Assembly (NCBI GenBank): GCA_033060915.1
Contig: CM065383.1
Coordinates: 16,824,501-16,888,500, forward strand
DNA: 64,000 nucleotides
Direction of reading: 5' to 3'
Origin: Euryodendron excelsum
Lineage: Eukaryota > Streptophyta > Magnoliopsida > Ericales > Pentaphylacaceae
The translations under genes and the position numbers were made by a program. The notes under the pieces are model-generated. The model worked only from the letters and a program-made list of their open reading frames with translations. It did not search any database and was not told the DNA's origin. Positions 1 to 11,680 of the stretch are shown here, in pieces. Numbering within the stretch: the first letter of the stretch is position 1; the number at the start of each line of letters is the position of its first letter.

Positions 1-1381
1 TCTTTTTCCTTTTGTGGTTTCTCATTTGAGCTTGGTTGGATGTCCATCTATTCCATTCCAGATTCTAGCTCATCTGTATCATCACTTACAACATTCTTTG
101 AAGAAGGATTAAATTCATCAAAAGTGGTGTAGATTGATTCTTCAACAACTAGAGTCCTCTTGTTAAAGACTCTATAAGCCTTGCTATGTGTTGAATAGCT
201 AAGAAATACACCCTCGTCTGATTTAGTATCAAACTTACCGAGGTTATCTTTATTGTTATTTAATACAAGGCATTTACATCCAAAAGCTTTAAAGTATGAG
301 ACATTTGGTTTCTTTTCTTTCCAAAGTTCATAGGGGGTTTTGTTAAAAAAATTTCTAAATAAAATTCGATTTAGAACATAACAAGCTGTGTTAACAGCTT
401 CAGCCCAAAAGTATTTTGGTAAATCATTTTCACAAAGCATGGTTCTAGCCATTTCTTCTAAAACTCTGTTTTTCCTTTCAACAACCCCATTTTGTTGAGG
501 TGTTCTAGGAGCTGAGAAATTGTGATCAAAACCATTTTTATCACAAAACATTTCAAGGTTTATAATCGAATTCCCCTCCATGATCAGTCATAATAGAAGT
601 AATTGAAATTATTTTTTCATTTTGGACTTTTTTACAAAATTTTGTAATGAAGACAATTGTCTCATCCTTATAAGCTAAGAAAAATGTCCATGTAAATCTA
701 AAATAATCATCAACAATAACAAGTGCATATTGTTTACCACCAAGACTCAAAGTTCTTGTTGGTCCAAATAAGTCCATATACAATAGTTGAAGTGGCCTAG
801 AGGTAGTGAGCATATTTAAGGATTTAAAAGAAATTCTAGTTTGCTTACCTAATTGACAACCATCACAAACTCTATTTTTGTCAAATTTTATCTTTGGAAG
901 ACCTTTGACCAAATCATTTTTAGAAACCTTTGAAACTATGCTCATACTAATGTGACCAAGTCTTCTATACCACAACCAACTTTCATCACTATTCATAGTA
1001 GCAAGACATTCCATTTTGCATGAAGATAAATCATTAAGATTGAAAACATAAATATTGTCTTCTCTATGTCCAGTGAGAATTGTCTTGTTATCATTAATGT
1101 CAATTACATCACATTTAAAGGATTCAAATACAACCTTACATTCTTTGTCACAAAGTTGACTAATGCTCAAAAGATTGTGTTTAAGTCCCTTAACAAATAA
1201 TACATTTTCGATAGAGGTAGAAGAATTCTTACCAATACTACCTATATCGATGATCTTCCCTTTGCTATTGTCACGAAATGTGACAAGACCTCCATCCTTT
1301 GGTGAGAGAGAAGTGAATTGAGCTTCATCTCTTGTCATATGCATTGAACAACCACTATCCCCCTTTTCTAGAATAATCCCC
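1..1381 (-). pseudogene. Ty1/copia pol fragment (GAG-pre-integrase and integrase), frameshifted and truncated
   Basis: This is a piece of a copia polyprotein covering the end of the protease region, the GAG-pre-integrase zinc-binding domain and the integrase core. Reading on the minus strand from about 1380, a DSGCS-type protease motif is followed by LLSISQLCD and by the zinc-finger region WLWYRRLGHIS...CDGCQLGK. The first His of the HHCC finger is Tyr here (WYRRLGH instead of the usual WHRRLGH). The integrase core shows VDDYFRFTW (first Asp), TDHGGEF (second Asp) and TPQQNGVVERKNR (catalytic Glu). The frame shifts by one near 555-580, and a TAG at 48-50 stops the distal frame in the linker before RT. 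Gag, most of protease, RT and RNase H are absent, and homology ends abruptly near 1381. The wording of the conserved blocks resembles SIRE/Maximus-type copia elements, but the lineage is an inference. It cannot encode a working integrase. Confidence 0.9.
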
Positions 1382-3584
1382 TTAGACTAGTTTTGGAATC
1401 ACGTCGGCGTCCTTCAAACTCCATTTGTTGTGTGTGCTATTTGATTGCACAGGAAAGACTTCAAGAGTTTGAGGGATGGTGGAGTGGCAACATGGTGTCG
1501 GGGTCATGGCTTTGCATGAATTATGAATTGGGCAGGATGCTAGAGGGATTCTATCGGTTTGACTGTGCTCTTGGACCTGAAAAAACAAAAACAAAAACAA
1601 AATGCAGTTAGCATGTGGAGTTGAAGGTTTTACGCGATGCATGCCCTATGGGGGTCCCTTCTTTAAGGGAATCTAGGCATGATGCTGAGTCCATTTTGGA
1701 GGTGTGGGCCCCTGTATGCAATACAATACCTCTTCGGTATAAGACGGTTGATGTTTCTTTGTTTAGGCAATCCCGCCTCCTTGGACGAAGAGAGATTTGG
1801 GCCTCTCTTGAGATATGGTTCTATGCATGTCATGAATCTTTAGGGTTTGAGAAACCCTTAAAGGTTTAGGTATAAGATAGGATCATCTCTTTCTCTCTAT
1901 GGTTGATTGAATGCATGAGAATGCAACAACTTGAGTTTCTTGAAACTCTTATCCTGGAATGGATATCAATGCATGAGTATAATAGTAGTAAATATGTGAG
2001 CATCATAATGGCAGCAGATGGGCAATTTTAGAAGATCCCCTTTTTGTGTCCTTGCTTCAGCCTCTGGCCTTCTTAGCCTTTGGAGATGAGAGAGAAGACA
2101 AGAGGATGTAACAAAAAAGGAGAAATTAGTGCCTTTGGGTTGGAAATTTTTACGTAATGCATGCTCTAAGGGTGCCCCTACTTTGAGAGGGGGACTGAGC
2201 ATGATGTGTTGGCTCACGTCTAGAGATAGGGGGTTGCCCCTATATGCAATATTGTACCCATGCGAGCTTGTTCATTCATTCATTTATATATTCATGCATA
2301 CATTCGATGAAAGTAGGAAGTACAGTTTTGTTGCATTTGATTCTTTCCTCTATTTTTTTTTTTGTGCACGAAATTGAAAGTACATTTGAAGGGGAAGGGA
2401 AACATTTTCTTTGGGACTTTCACCTATTCTATTTTTACATTTGAAATCCTAAACTACTCTTGAGTTTTCGGATTCACCTTGTTTGATGGAGTTCGGTGAG
2501 AGACCTTAATTTCGGATTGCCCCTTGTCTTCTTGGCAGCCCTATCTCTGTGAGCGAAGAGGGATTAGGGCCCCCTTTTATGGGATGACTTTGATGCATGC
2601 CATGATTCCCTATGGTCTCTTGGTACCCTTAGGAGTTTTGGGTTGGCTTGATTTAAGCGAGAAGGCCTTTAGACCTTTCTCTAAGGGCTAATCAGATGCA
2701 TAGAGACGTAATGACTTGAGTTACTTTGGGAACTCTCATCTTAAAATGAATTCCGACACATGAGCAGTTATGATACGAATGTTGTATACATAACATAATG
2801 ACGAAGATCAAGCAGCATAACAGCATGAATTGAACAGAAAATAAAGGAAAGCAAAGCGGTCGCCCTTTCCTCCTTGTTTTTTAAATTGACGCGTGTGTCC
2901 TAAATCCAGTAGAGGTTCAGCTATACATAGGGTACTACATGAGCATGAGGTTGGGGGTTTACTAATGCTTCCTAAAAAGCTCAGTTCCCGAACCTTCAAA
3001 CCTTCGGCGTCCACCCCTGAAAGGGTGAACTCCATCTTTAGTTGGTGGTTCGAGCGGGGAAACTATCAAGAGATCGTAGGCTGAGAAACTGACATAACAT
3101 CCGCCCACAGTCAATATACTGTTCCTCCTTCTATTTATACGGGTAGTAACCGGGTAATATATACAAAATGCAAATGCAAGTGAGCACACCAAGTGTGTGT
3201 GGAGTTTTCGAAAATGGAGGAAAGGATCCAATAACACACATCACATCCTGTTCATTCATCACATATATGGCAATAAATTATGATATAAAATAAAATGTGA
3301 ACAAACTCCACCTACAAAAGAAAAATGCAAAGAGTTAGTAATTTTTTTAAAATTCAATGCAACATAAAATGCATGGTTAATGCAAGAGTATAAATGTAAG
3401 CAATGAATGCAAGTGATAACACTTATTTGAAAGTCATTTTGAAAAAAAGATTTGTTTTGGAAACTTAAACAAATTTGAAAAGTAGATAAAACTGGAGAAA
3501 GTAACTGGAGATTTTGGGTGAGTGAAGGGTGAAGCGACATGTCAATAGCCTAACCCTCTAAGTGTCCCTAGTGGAGTCGCCAGC
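1382..3584 (-). mobile_element. Leader (5' internal region) of a Tat/Ogre-like gypsy element, with a diverged internal duplication
   Basis: This noncoding stretch lies directly inside the giant LTR at 3585-14919, on the side of its primer-binding site, so on the minus strand it is the leader downstream of a 5' LTR. No credible protein domain is visible. Two diverged copies of one unit can be aligned: about 1614-2020 and about 2127-2800. Both contain a GATGCATGC/AATGCATGC block, a GGGCCCC-type block, a CATGCCATGATTCCC-like block and an ATGCATGAG/ACACATGAG end. The second copy carries extra AT-rich sequence at about 2260-2450. The left part of the element is missing, and the copia fragment at 1-1381 starts where this sequence stops. 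Confidence 0.5.
3562..3582 (-). promoter_or_regulatory. Primer-binding site of the giant gypsy element
   Basis: On the minus strand the LTR ends in GCGCGACA. After two bases (GC) comes TGGCGACTCCACTAGGGAC, which is what a tRNA 3' end of the form ...GGAGTCGCCA would pair with. Ogre elements are known to use a tRNA-Arg primer site, and the assignment here to that tRNA is an inference. This site fixes the LTR orientation as minus, with the internal region to the left. Confidence 0.65.
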
Positions 3585-6500
3585 TGTCGCGCCTCGATTT
3601 TTGGACCGAGTCCTTTCGGCTCGAAAAAATATGAAACTTTATCATTAGAACTCATCCTCCAAAAAGGATGAGTGCAACTAGGTTTAAACTTAAAATTGGG
3701 TTAACTAAGGGCTTCTTAGAAAAATAGGAGTCGCCACCTAACTTGATTAAGGTGAGTTAAGTCATCTAAAACTATGTGTGATCTGAAGATCAAACTTAGG
3801 GTTATTGAAAAAAGATTTTGTAAAACTCCCTCAAGAGAGAGTTTTTGAGAAAGTTGGTTGTTTGGTAATCTTTAGAAAGTTTTAAGCCCTTTTTGAAAGT
3901 AACTCCATATTGTCATTCGAAAAGAAAAATCTATGGTCCAGGGGTTGGTTACCTATAGAGAAGATATACTAAGATCATTACCCTACCCCACCCTTTCGGT
4001 ACCTACATGTCTAATCACCCTTTGTTCACTCATTAAAATAATCGGTTACTATTATTCACTTAATATCCACTTTAGAATTTTAAAAACGGGGTTTAGTCAT
4101 CACTTTTTGGATGAATGATGCAAGTTTTGGAAGAAGTTTGAAAATATGGGAGTTTTGAAGGAGTTTGAGATAGGAACTTTGAATTGATAAAAACTTTTCA
4201 AAAGGGGATTGGGGTTGAAGTAGAAGTTATGACCGCACCATTTTAGGTTGCCTACGCATCTCATTTGGCGAGAATTAGGTCATTCGTAGTTCGGGCAAGA
4301 GCCCGATGGTAAAAAGGCACATTGGGGCCTTTGAAAAGTTTGAAGACATTTTGAGATCTTTGAAAAAGTTTGAAGACACTTTGTGGTTTTGGAAAAAGAG
4401 AACTTGAGAGTTTTAGAAATCGGATGTTGGAGTGTTTTTGGAATTGGACTCGAAGTTTTTTGAAAAGTGCTCTTCAAATAGGATTTTGAAGTGTTTTGAA
4501 ATGTTTTCGAATTACTCGATGGATCTTTGAAAATATTTTGAGGTCTTATTTTGAAAACCTTGGAGGTATAATTTTGGAGTGTTTTAGCAAATTGGTTTTT
4601 GGAAAGTTTTTTTTTTTTAAAGTGGTTTTTGATATCACCTAGGACTTTGGAATTATAATATGGACAACCTTGAAAGTTGAACTTAATGTATCACTTTCCC
4701 TTGGGATTCCTAACTGTCGCGTCCAGATTTTTCGCACTCAAGGAATACACACATAAGCAGAAAAAATACTGTACTCTCTTGTTAGAACTCATCCTCCTAA
4801 AAGAATGAGTATGACTAAATTTGAATTAAAAATTGATTTGAATAAAGAGCTTTTAGAAAACAATTCAGAGTTACCACTTAACTTGATTAAGGTGAGTTAG
4901 GTCACCTAAAAAATTAAGCACAATCTGAAGACTATACTTAGGATTTTTTAAAATGATTTTAAAAATACTTCCTCAAGAGAGGGTTTTTAGAAAAACAGGT
5001 TGTTTGGTAACCTTTAGAAAATATTTAAGCCCTTGTTTGAAAATAAACTCCATTTTGGTCTTTCGAAAACAATGATCTTAAGTTCGGAGGTTGGTTACGT
5101 GTAGAGAAGACGCACTAAGCCATCACCCTATCCCGCCCTTGTGGTACCTACATGTCTATTCACCTTAGATTCACCCAATAGAGTCTTCAATTAATATAGC
5201 CCAAAACTATCCACTTTGAAAAGAAAGTTTAAAGGAATAATGCATGATATGCAAGTGCAAGAAAAGAGAGTTTGAAAATAGATTTGGAAATAGATTTGAA
5301 AAGACTTGATTTGATTTTAGAAAAGAGATTTGAGAAGATAGATTTGATTTTGAAAGAAAGTTTTAGAGATCAGAAATAGAAATTTGAAATTAGAAATTTG
5401 AAATAGATCATGGAATTGGAAGTTGAAAAAAGTTGTGAAAATCGAAGCTTGAAAAAGATTGTGACCGCACCCATGAGGGTTGGCTATGTATCTTTTTTGA
5501 GGAATCAAGTCAGTTGCAGTTCGGACAAGAGTTCGATAGAAAATAAAATGTTTGATTTGAAAAAGGGTTTGATTGGAACTTAGAATAGAATATTGAAATT
5601 TGGAATTAGGAATTTGAAATTTGGAATTGAAAAGATTGGACTTTAAGTTGGAGAAATAGAACTTAGAAGAAAGATTTGGACTTGTTTTGGAAAGATTGAG
5701 ATTTGGGAAACCTACACTTAGGAAAGATAGGATTTAGGAAGGACTTGAGATTAAGAAAGATTTGACTCGAATGTTGGACTTGGAAGATTAAGGAAAGATT
5801 GAATTTAGGAAAGGTTCAAATTAGGAAATATTCAAAATAAGGAAGTTCCGTTTTAAGAAGGTTTCGTTTTAGAAAAGTTTCGATTCAGGAAAGTTTTGAA
5901 ATTGAAAAGTTTCGTTTTAGGAAAGTTTAAAATAGAAAATTTTTGAAATAGGAAAGGTTTTGAAAGTAAGAAAGTTTTAGATTTGGAAAGATTTGAAGTT
6001 TAGAATTTTAAAAGGATTCAAAGTTTGAGTTTTAGAAATTCTTGAAATTAGGAAGGATTTGAGTTTAAGAAAGATTTGAAAACTTAGATTTGGAAAGTCG
6101 AAATTTTGAAAGGTATGGAATTAGGAAAGATTCGGAAGCCTAAAGTTTAAGAAAAGATTGAAAGTTTAAGTTTTGGAAACTTAAGGTTTAGGAAAGTATG
6201 GGATTAAAAAAGATTGGGATTCCTATTTCCTAAAACAAGGGATTGGATTTTATTTCTAAAAGAGGTGCTTTGATTTTATTTCCAAAAATAGAGGATTGAA
6301 TCTAGTTTCCTAAATAGAAGTTGGATTTGGTTTCCTAAAACGAAGGATTGGATATAGTTTCTTAAATGGGAGATTGGGTTTGGTTTCCTAAAACGAAGGA
6401 TTTGATTTGACATGGATTTGGAAGGAGGATGTTTTAGAAACCCTAGATTTGGAAGACTATAGTTTTAACGTAGAAAAGATGTTTTGGAAACTTATAATTT

Positions 6501-6662
6501 TTTATGTAAAAAGGGAGATTTTTGAAACTTAGGTTTTAAGGCAAGATTGAAAATCATGTTTTAAGAAAGAAAGTTAGGGTTTCCTAATCGTTGGCTCTAA
6601 GGTTTAATTTGGACTCTAAGAAAAGAGATTTTTGGAAAGTGAGTTTTTAGAAAGGAAGATTT

Positions 6663-8460
6663 TGTTGAGTTAATGCCCTGATTTTGATGATAACAAAACA
6701 TGGTTAAATGATCTAATAATTCTGCTTAGTGTGCAGATGAATTATTAATTAGATCTTGACTTGAAGCTTATCATAATAGAGGATTTATGATGCAAAGATT
6801 TGAATAAAGGATGAAAAGGAATGAAAAGCATGATGAAGTGATGTATTCTACAAAGCTGATATTATAAGAAGAAAAAGAAATTTCAAGTTGATGAAAATCC
6901 TAGATTGAAGATTGATAAGCATGAAAGAATAGTATATTCAACAATGGTGATCTTATAAGAGAATGAAGATGATGGATATCAAAGAAGAAGAATGAAAATG
7001 ATCAAAGTCTTGATTGAAAATATTGAAGACTTTGAGGACTTGAAGATATCTTGCAAGAATGGAAAAAGAAGAGACCAACTCAAAAACATAAAAGCTTTCG
7101 TGATAGATTTAAAGATATCTCGAAGACATGGAAGGAATCACAAGACTTGGAAAGCTTTCTTGGAAGAGTTGTTGAAGTCCATGGAAAAGCCATATTGATT
7201 GAAGCAATGAAGATTCTAAGTCATGGAAGCTCTCTTGAAGTTCTTGAAGAAGACTTGAATCAATGGATGAAGCCATGATGATGGAAGAGCTCTACAAATG
7301 ATGAAAATGAAGAAAATTCACCTTGAATGGATTGAAGATGTTCTTGGAGTCATCTAACCTTAAAGAAGTGTTTGCAAGCTTTAAAAAGCCTATTTAGATG
7401 ATCCTTGAAGAGATTGGAAGTTTTGAAAAAGAATGAAGAAAAGTTGCAAAAATATGGGTTTTGGTAAAAAGAGTCGACCCCTCAAGCAAAAAGAGTCGAC
7501 TCATTCGAACAGAGCCTTGAATTTGTGCTGGAGACTGAAAAGAGTTGACTCTTGACCAAAAAGAGTCGACTCATTGCAACAGAGAACAACAATTCTGCAG
7601 ACTGCTGAAAAGAGTCGACTCCTGGGACAAAAGAGTCGACTCATTTGGACAGTGACTTGAAAAATCTGCTGAAATGCAAAAAGAGTCGACTCATTGTGAA
7701 AAGAGTCGACCCTTAGACCGTAACGGCTAGTTTTCTGACAGATGGTATGGGCAAAAATGCAACCAAATCTTCTCCCATACTTCTCCAACGGCTAGAATCG
7801 ATCCATACCTATATATATGAGATACATACAGCTTCAAAGAAGATGAGAAGAGCAATTATACCATTCATATCAAGTGCTTGAAGCTGAAAATCACCTGTAC
7901 CTAACTGCCACATATTTTTGCTGAGTGTTTAAAGTTATCCATTGAGTTGTATTCATTCATATACTCACTAGGAGAGTCACTCTTTGTATAATCTTCATTC
8001 ATTCTCTTTTGGGTGGGTTTGTAACCTTGTAAGTTTGAGTGTTCTTGGAAAAACACTTGTAAGTTTAAGAGAAGCTTGGACAAAATCTCTTGGATTTGAA
8101 AGCTTGGGAAGAAGCTTTTGTAAGAGTGAGCTGGGCACTCGTGGCACAACCAGCGGCTGTGTAAGGAGTATTGCATAGTGGATTTCCTTCGAAAGGATCG
8201 AAGAAGAGAGGACATAGGCAAGGTTGGCCGAACCTCTATAAATCTGGTGCATATCTCTTCTGCCTCTGTTTTGCTTACTTGCTCATTATACATGCTTGCA
8301 AATACTTGTATTAATGTACACTTCATTTGCTTGATACATATACTTTGACTATTTGTTACTAAAATACATAAACGATTTTTTAGTTGCAATTCTTGTTATA
8401 AATTCTATAAAACCCAATTCACCCCCCCCCCCCTTCTTGGGTTGCCAACATGGGCCAACA
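6663..8460 (+). mobile_element. SIRE/Maximus-like Ty1/copia solo LTR
   Basis: The sequence begins TGTTGAGTTAATGCCC and ends GGGCCAACA, and is flanked by a perfect duplication GATTT (6658-6662 and 8461-8465). It is 1,798 bp with no protein domains. The C-tract followed by CTTCTTGGGTTG near its end is a feature I associate with SIRE-type copia LTRs and is also seen in the copia LTR at 50382-52091. The promoter side shows CAACGGCTAG at about 7788, then a TATA box TATATATATGAG near 7811, giving plus orientation. An array of GAGTCGACTC palindromes lies just upstream of that promoter. Confidence 0.85.
7469..7717 (+). repeat. Array of eight AAAAGAGTCGACTC-type palindromic motifs
   Basis: Eight copies of A4-5 followed by GAGTCGAC(T/C)C, one of them with TTGAC, are spaced roughly 20 to 50 bases apart within the U3 part of the solo LTR. 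The 10-bp core is a perfect palindrome. The array ends about 70 bases before CAACGGCTAG and the TATA box, a position typical of enhancer repeats in LTR promoters. A regulatory role is an inference. Confidence 0.8.
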
Positions 8461-11400
8461 GATTTTTGTAAGGAAAATCCTAGAAATGAGTTTTTAGAAA
8501 GTATACTTGAAAAGAGAGTGTTTGGGAAAAGGATTTTTGGAAATAGTTTTTCTAGGAATGAGACCTAGGGAGCGTTTTTAAAAAGAGATTGTTGGAAAGA
8601 GTTTTTAGGAAAGAAATTTAAGGAGTGTTTTTAGAAAAAGAATTTTGAAGAGAGCTTTTTAGAAAGGAGTTCGAAAAGAAGTTTTGAAAAATAGATTTTT
8701 TGAGGAAGTTTTTAGAAAGCAATTTTGAAAAGGAGATTGGAGAGAGTTCTCAAAAAGTGTATTGGAAAAGAGATTTTTAGAGAGAGAGATTTGAAAAGAG
8801 AGTTTTTTGGAAAGTCCATAAAAACATCTCACTTTCCTAAAGCGACTCTAACCATAAGAAGGTTAGAACCACTCTAAGATAGTGGTTTTGAAAACAACAA
8901 AAATTTAAAAATATGAACCACATTGGTCACTTTAAATGTAACATTTTCCTAAAGCAACCCTAACCATGGAAAGGCTAGAATCACCTTAGGATTGTGATTT
9001 TGAAAATAAGTTTTAAAGAAGAAAATTTTAATGCAAGTTTTGAAAACGATTACGATGCAAGTTTTGAAAATAAGTTGGAAAACGAATTTTGAAATAATGT
9101 AAGATCATGATATGCACAATGCAACTTGGGGTCGTGAACATACAAGGTTAAAGGTTTCACCACATAATCAAGGGGCCGAATCCACGTGGTCTCCGGTTAG
9201 ACTAAAAGAAAACCCCCGACACAATGACCTCTAATAGCCTAATCTTACACATGGACTGGGAAGTCCCTTATTTCAAGCATGTAAGAAAGGGGAGGAAGAA
9301 GATGGGGGATTAAAATAGAAGAAAATCCAAGTGAGTTTGGGGGGAGAAGAGAGAGGGGGAAAGATGCATAAACTTAAATAGTGTATCTTCTTTATTTTGC
9401 TTTGCTTTGCGCGCTTTATTTTTCTTATTTTGCCTTGGTCTTCGGTTCAGTCTTCATCTTGATCTTTGAAAACTCGTCTCGATCTTCGAGAGCTTCGGGT
9501 TGCAGCACTTCAAATCTTCAATAGAGGCTTTGGAAGCTAGTGTATGAGTGTATGAGAGTATATATGAGCTAGGGTTTTTTTATGGGGGCTAGGGTTTGGA
9601 AAACCTAAAGAAAACTAGGGTTTAAGGAGGCTATGAGCTCTGTATATCAAAGAGTAGGGTTTTTAGACTGAGTTTGCGAACCCCTCTCACGCTAGAATAG
9701 GCTCTGTATTTATATAGAGAAGAACAACCTAGCGTTTGTTGTAGTAGCGCCAGGCAAAATTTCTTTTTGGCGCTACTAGGAGTGGCGCTAGGCTAAATTT
9801 TGGCTTGGCACCACTACTAGTGGCGCCAGCCACATAGGTTTTAAGTCAGCAAGTAATGTATCTTCAGAAGATTTAAGCGTGTGTACTAGTGACTACCATG
9901 CAATTTTTAGCCTGACTTCACTAGGAGTGGCTCTAGAAGGTCCAGGAATGATTTGAAGGGCTAGGAATGATCCAGAAGGCTGGAAAGGGACAAGAACCCT
10001 TAGAATAGAGTCCCAGAAGTATTAGACTTGAAAAATGATGACATGATGTGTTTGGAGGATCGACCGGGCCATTAGGGGCAAAACGGTCAATCGGGCCAAA
10101 AAGCTGCTGGGATAGACTCAGAATGTCCTAGAAGAAGACTCGAGGTTTGAAAACATTATTTAGAATGTCACAGGAGGTTACCTGTTTGATACCCAGAGTC
10201 GTTGTAGTCGGAAAAGGCGACCGGCCCACTAGGGGCAAAACGGTCATTTTGCACAAGGTTTGTTGGAACTAACTTAAAATGATCCGGAGAGATAAAGAAA
10301 GACCGGGAATACTACACAAAGCATTCTCATAAGGTTACCGATTTGATACCCAGAGCTGGCGTGGTTCCCAGGGCGCTCGGATGCTAAGGGGCAAAATGGT
10401 CATTTTGACCAGAAAGTCTCGGAATTGGCCCAAAACTGACTAGAAGGCACCTAGTCATGCCGGTTTGCCTTTAAGACAATCTTGGAAAGGTGGAATTACC
10501 ATTCTGAAGACTTAGGTACCTTCTCAAGAAACGTGTCGGAAATGGCTCTAGGGGTAGTTTGGTCATTTTTTATCGAAGTGGGCTAGCAGGCACTGGTGTT
10601 AACCTGGGTTTTGAGTATTTTTGCTACTCTGACGACAGTCCCGTGATACATGGATTTATTGGCAATTCCCTATATCGACTTATTTACAAGTACTTCCTCT
10701 GATCTGACGGTTACGATGTTTACAAGTACTTCCGCTACTCTGACGATTCGCGATCAATCTCGGGACTGCCTAATCTCGGGAAGCTCCTAAATGGACTTAG
10801 CGCCTGAGGAATCAACTTTCTCAAAAGGCGTGCCAAAACGAACATTTCTGCATTAGCGGGCTAGCAAGCGCCAAAGGTGGACCGTTCTCCCATTTAGGGG
10901 ACTTAGGTATCGTCCCGGTTGACGGGTTTGAAGAGACTTACTGTTCCGAAGAGTTCACTCGAAAACGTGCCGGATTGGAGGGTCTTACCATCTTGAGGAA
11001 TTAACTTTCTCGAAAGGTGTGCCGAATTTAATTGGAATTAAAATTGGAAATGAAATTACAAAGGGGACTTACCATCTGTAGAAAGACGTGCCTATTGGAA
11101 TTGGACCGAACAATGCCCCTAAGGGCATTTTGGTTATTTTGTCTCTATTTGGGACTAAAAGGGCCACGAAGCGATTGATTAACGGGATTAGACTTGGAAA
11201 GTTGATTTAGATTAGAATACGTCCATACTACTTGAATATAAGTCTGGATGGACTGGAAACTACCGAGTGGGTAAAAATGGGGTGCTTACACTAACCATAA
11301 AAGGGACAGGGACACCTTAGGGCTGTGAGCTCTTGAAAATATTTTTAGAAATAATTTAAAGATAGAGTGTATGAGTATTTGAAAAGGGTATGGAGATGGT

Positions 11401-11513
11401 TTTTGAAATCTCAAGAGAGTAGGAAGTTTTGAAAAAATGGGTTATGGAAATAGTTTTAAATAGAAAGATCATTTAAAAAGGGGTCCATGAGTTGGAACTT
11501 TGAAGTATACTAA

Positions 11514-11680
11514 CCTAAGTTGGGTTGACCTAAGGTTAGGGGTGACCTAAGGTTAATTAACTTGGGTTAGATTAACCTAGGGTTGAGGTGACCTAGGGTT
11601 AACTAATTCGAGTTTGGTTAACCTAAGGTTAAGGTGACCTAAGGTTAACTCACTCGGGTTAGATTAACTTAGGGTTGGAT
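11514..11680. repeat. Tandem GGTTGACCTAAGGTTA-type repeats inside the giant LTR
   Basis: About four imperfect units of roughly 40 bp built from GGTTAACCTAAGGTTAAGGTGACC-like words follow one another. The related LTR at 14920-18595 has the same array in reverse complement at about 15340-15545, so it is an inherited part of the family. Confidence 0.75.

Larger units (their letters stand above)
4715..11290 (-). mobile_element. Giant gypsy (Tat/Ogre-like) solo LTR, itself interrupted
   Basis: The plus strand runs from TGTCGCGTCC at 4715 to GGGGTGCTTACA at 11290 and is flanked by a perfect 5-bp duplication CTAAC (4710-4714 and 11291-11295). No internal coding region is present, so it is a solo LTR left by LTR-LTR recombination. 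Without the nested SIRE-like LTR (6663-8460 plus GATTT) it is about 4.77 kb. It matches the LTR at 3585-14919 in end sequences, in the block with GGTACCTACATGTC near 5145, and in a TATA-like CTATATAAATACAGAGCC near 9705 on the minus strand. Short GGCGCTACT/GTGGCGC repeats lie at about 9745-9830. Confidence 0.88.

Noticed and set aside
6992..7278. Lys/Glu-rich overlapping small frames
   Set aside because: They lie in the U3 part of the SIRE-like solo LTR, where GAAGA-rich sequence yields open frames by composition.
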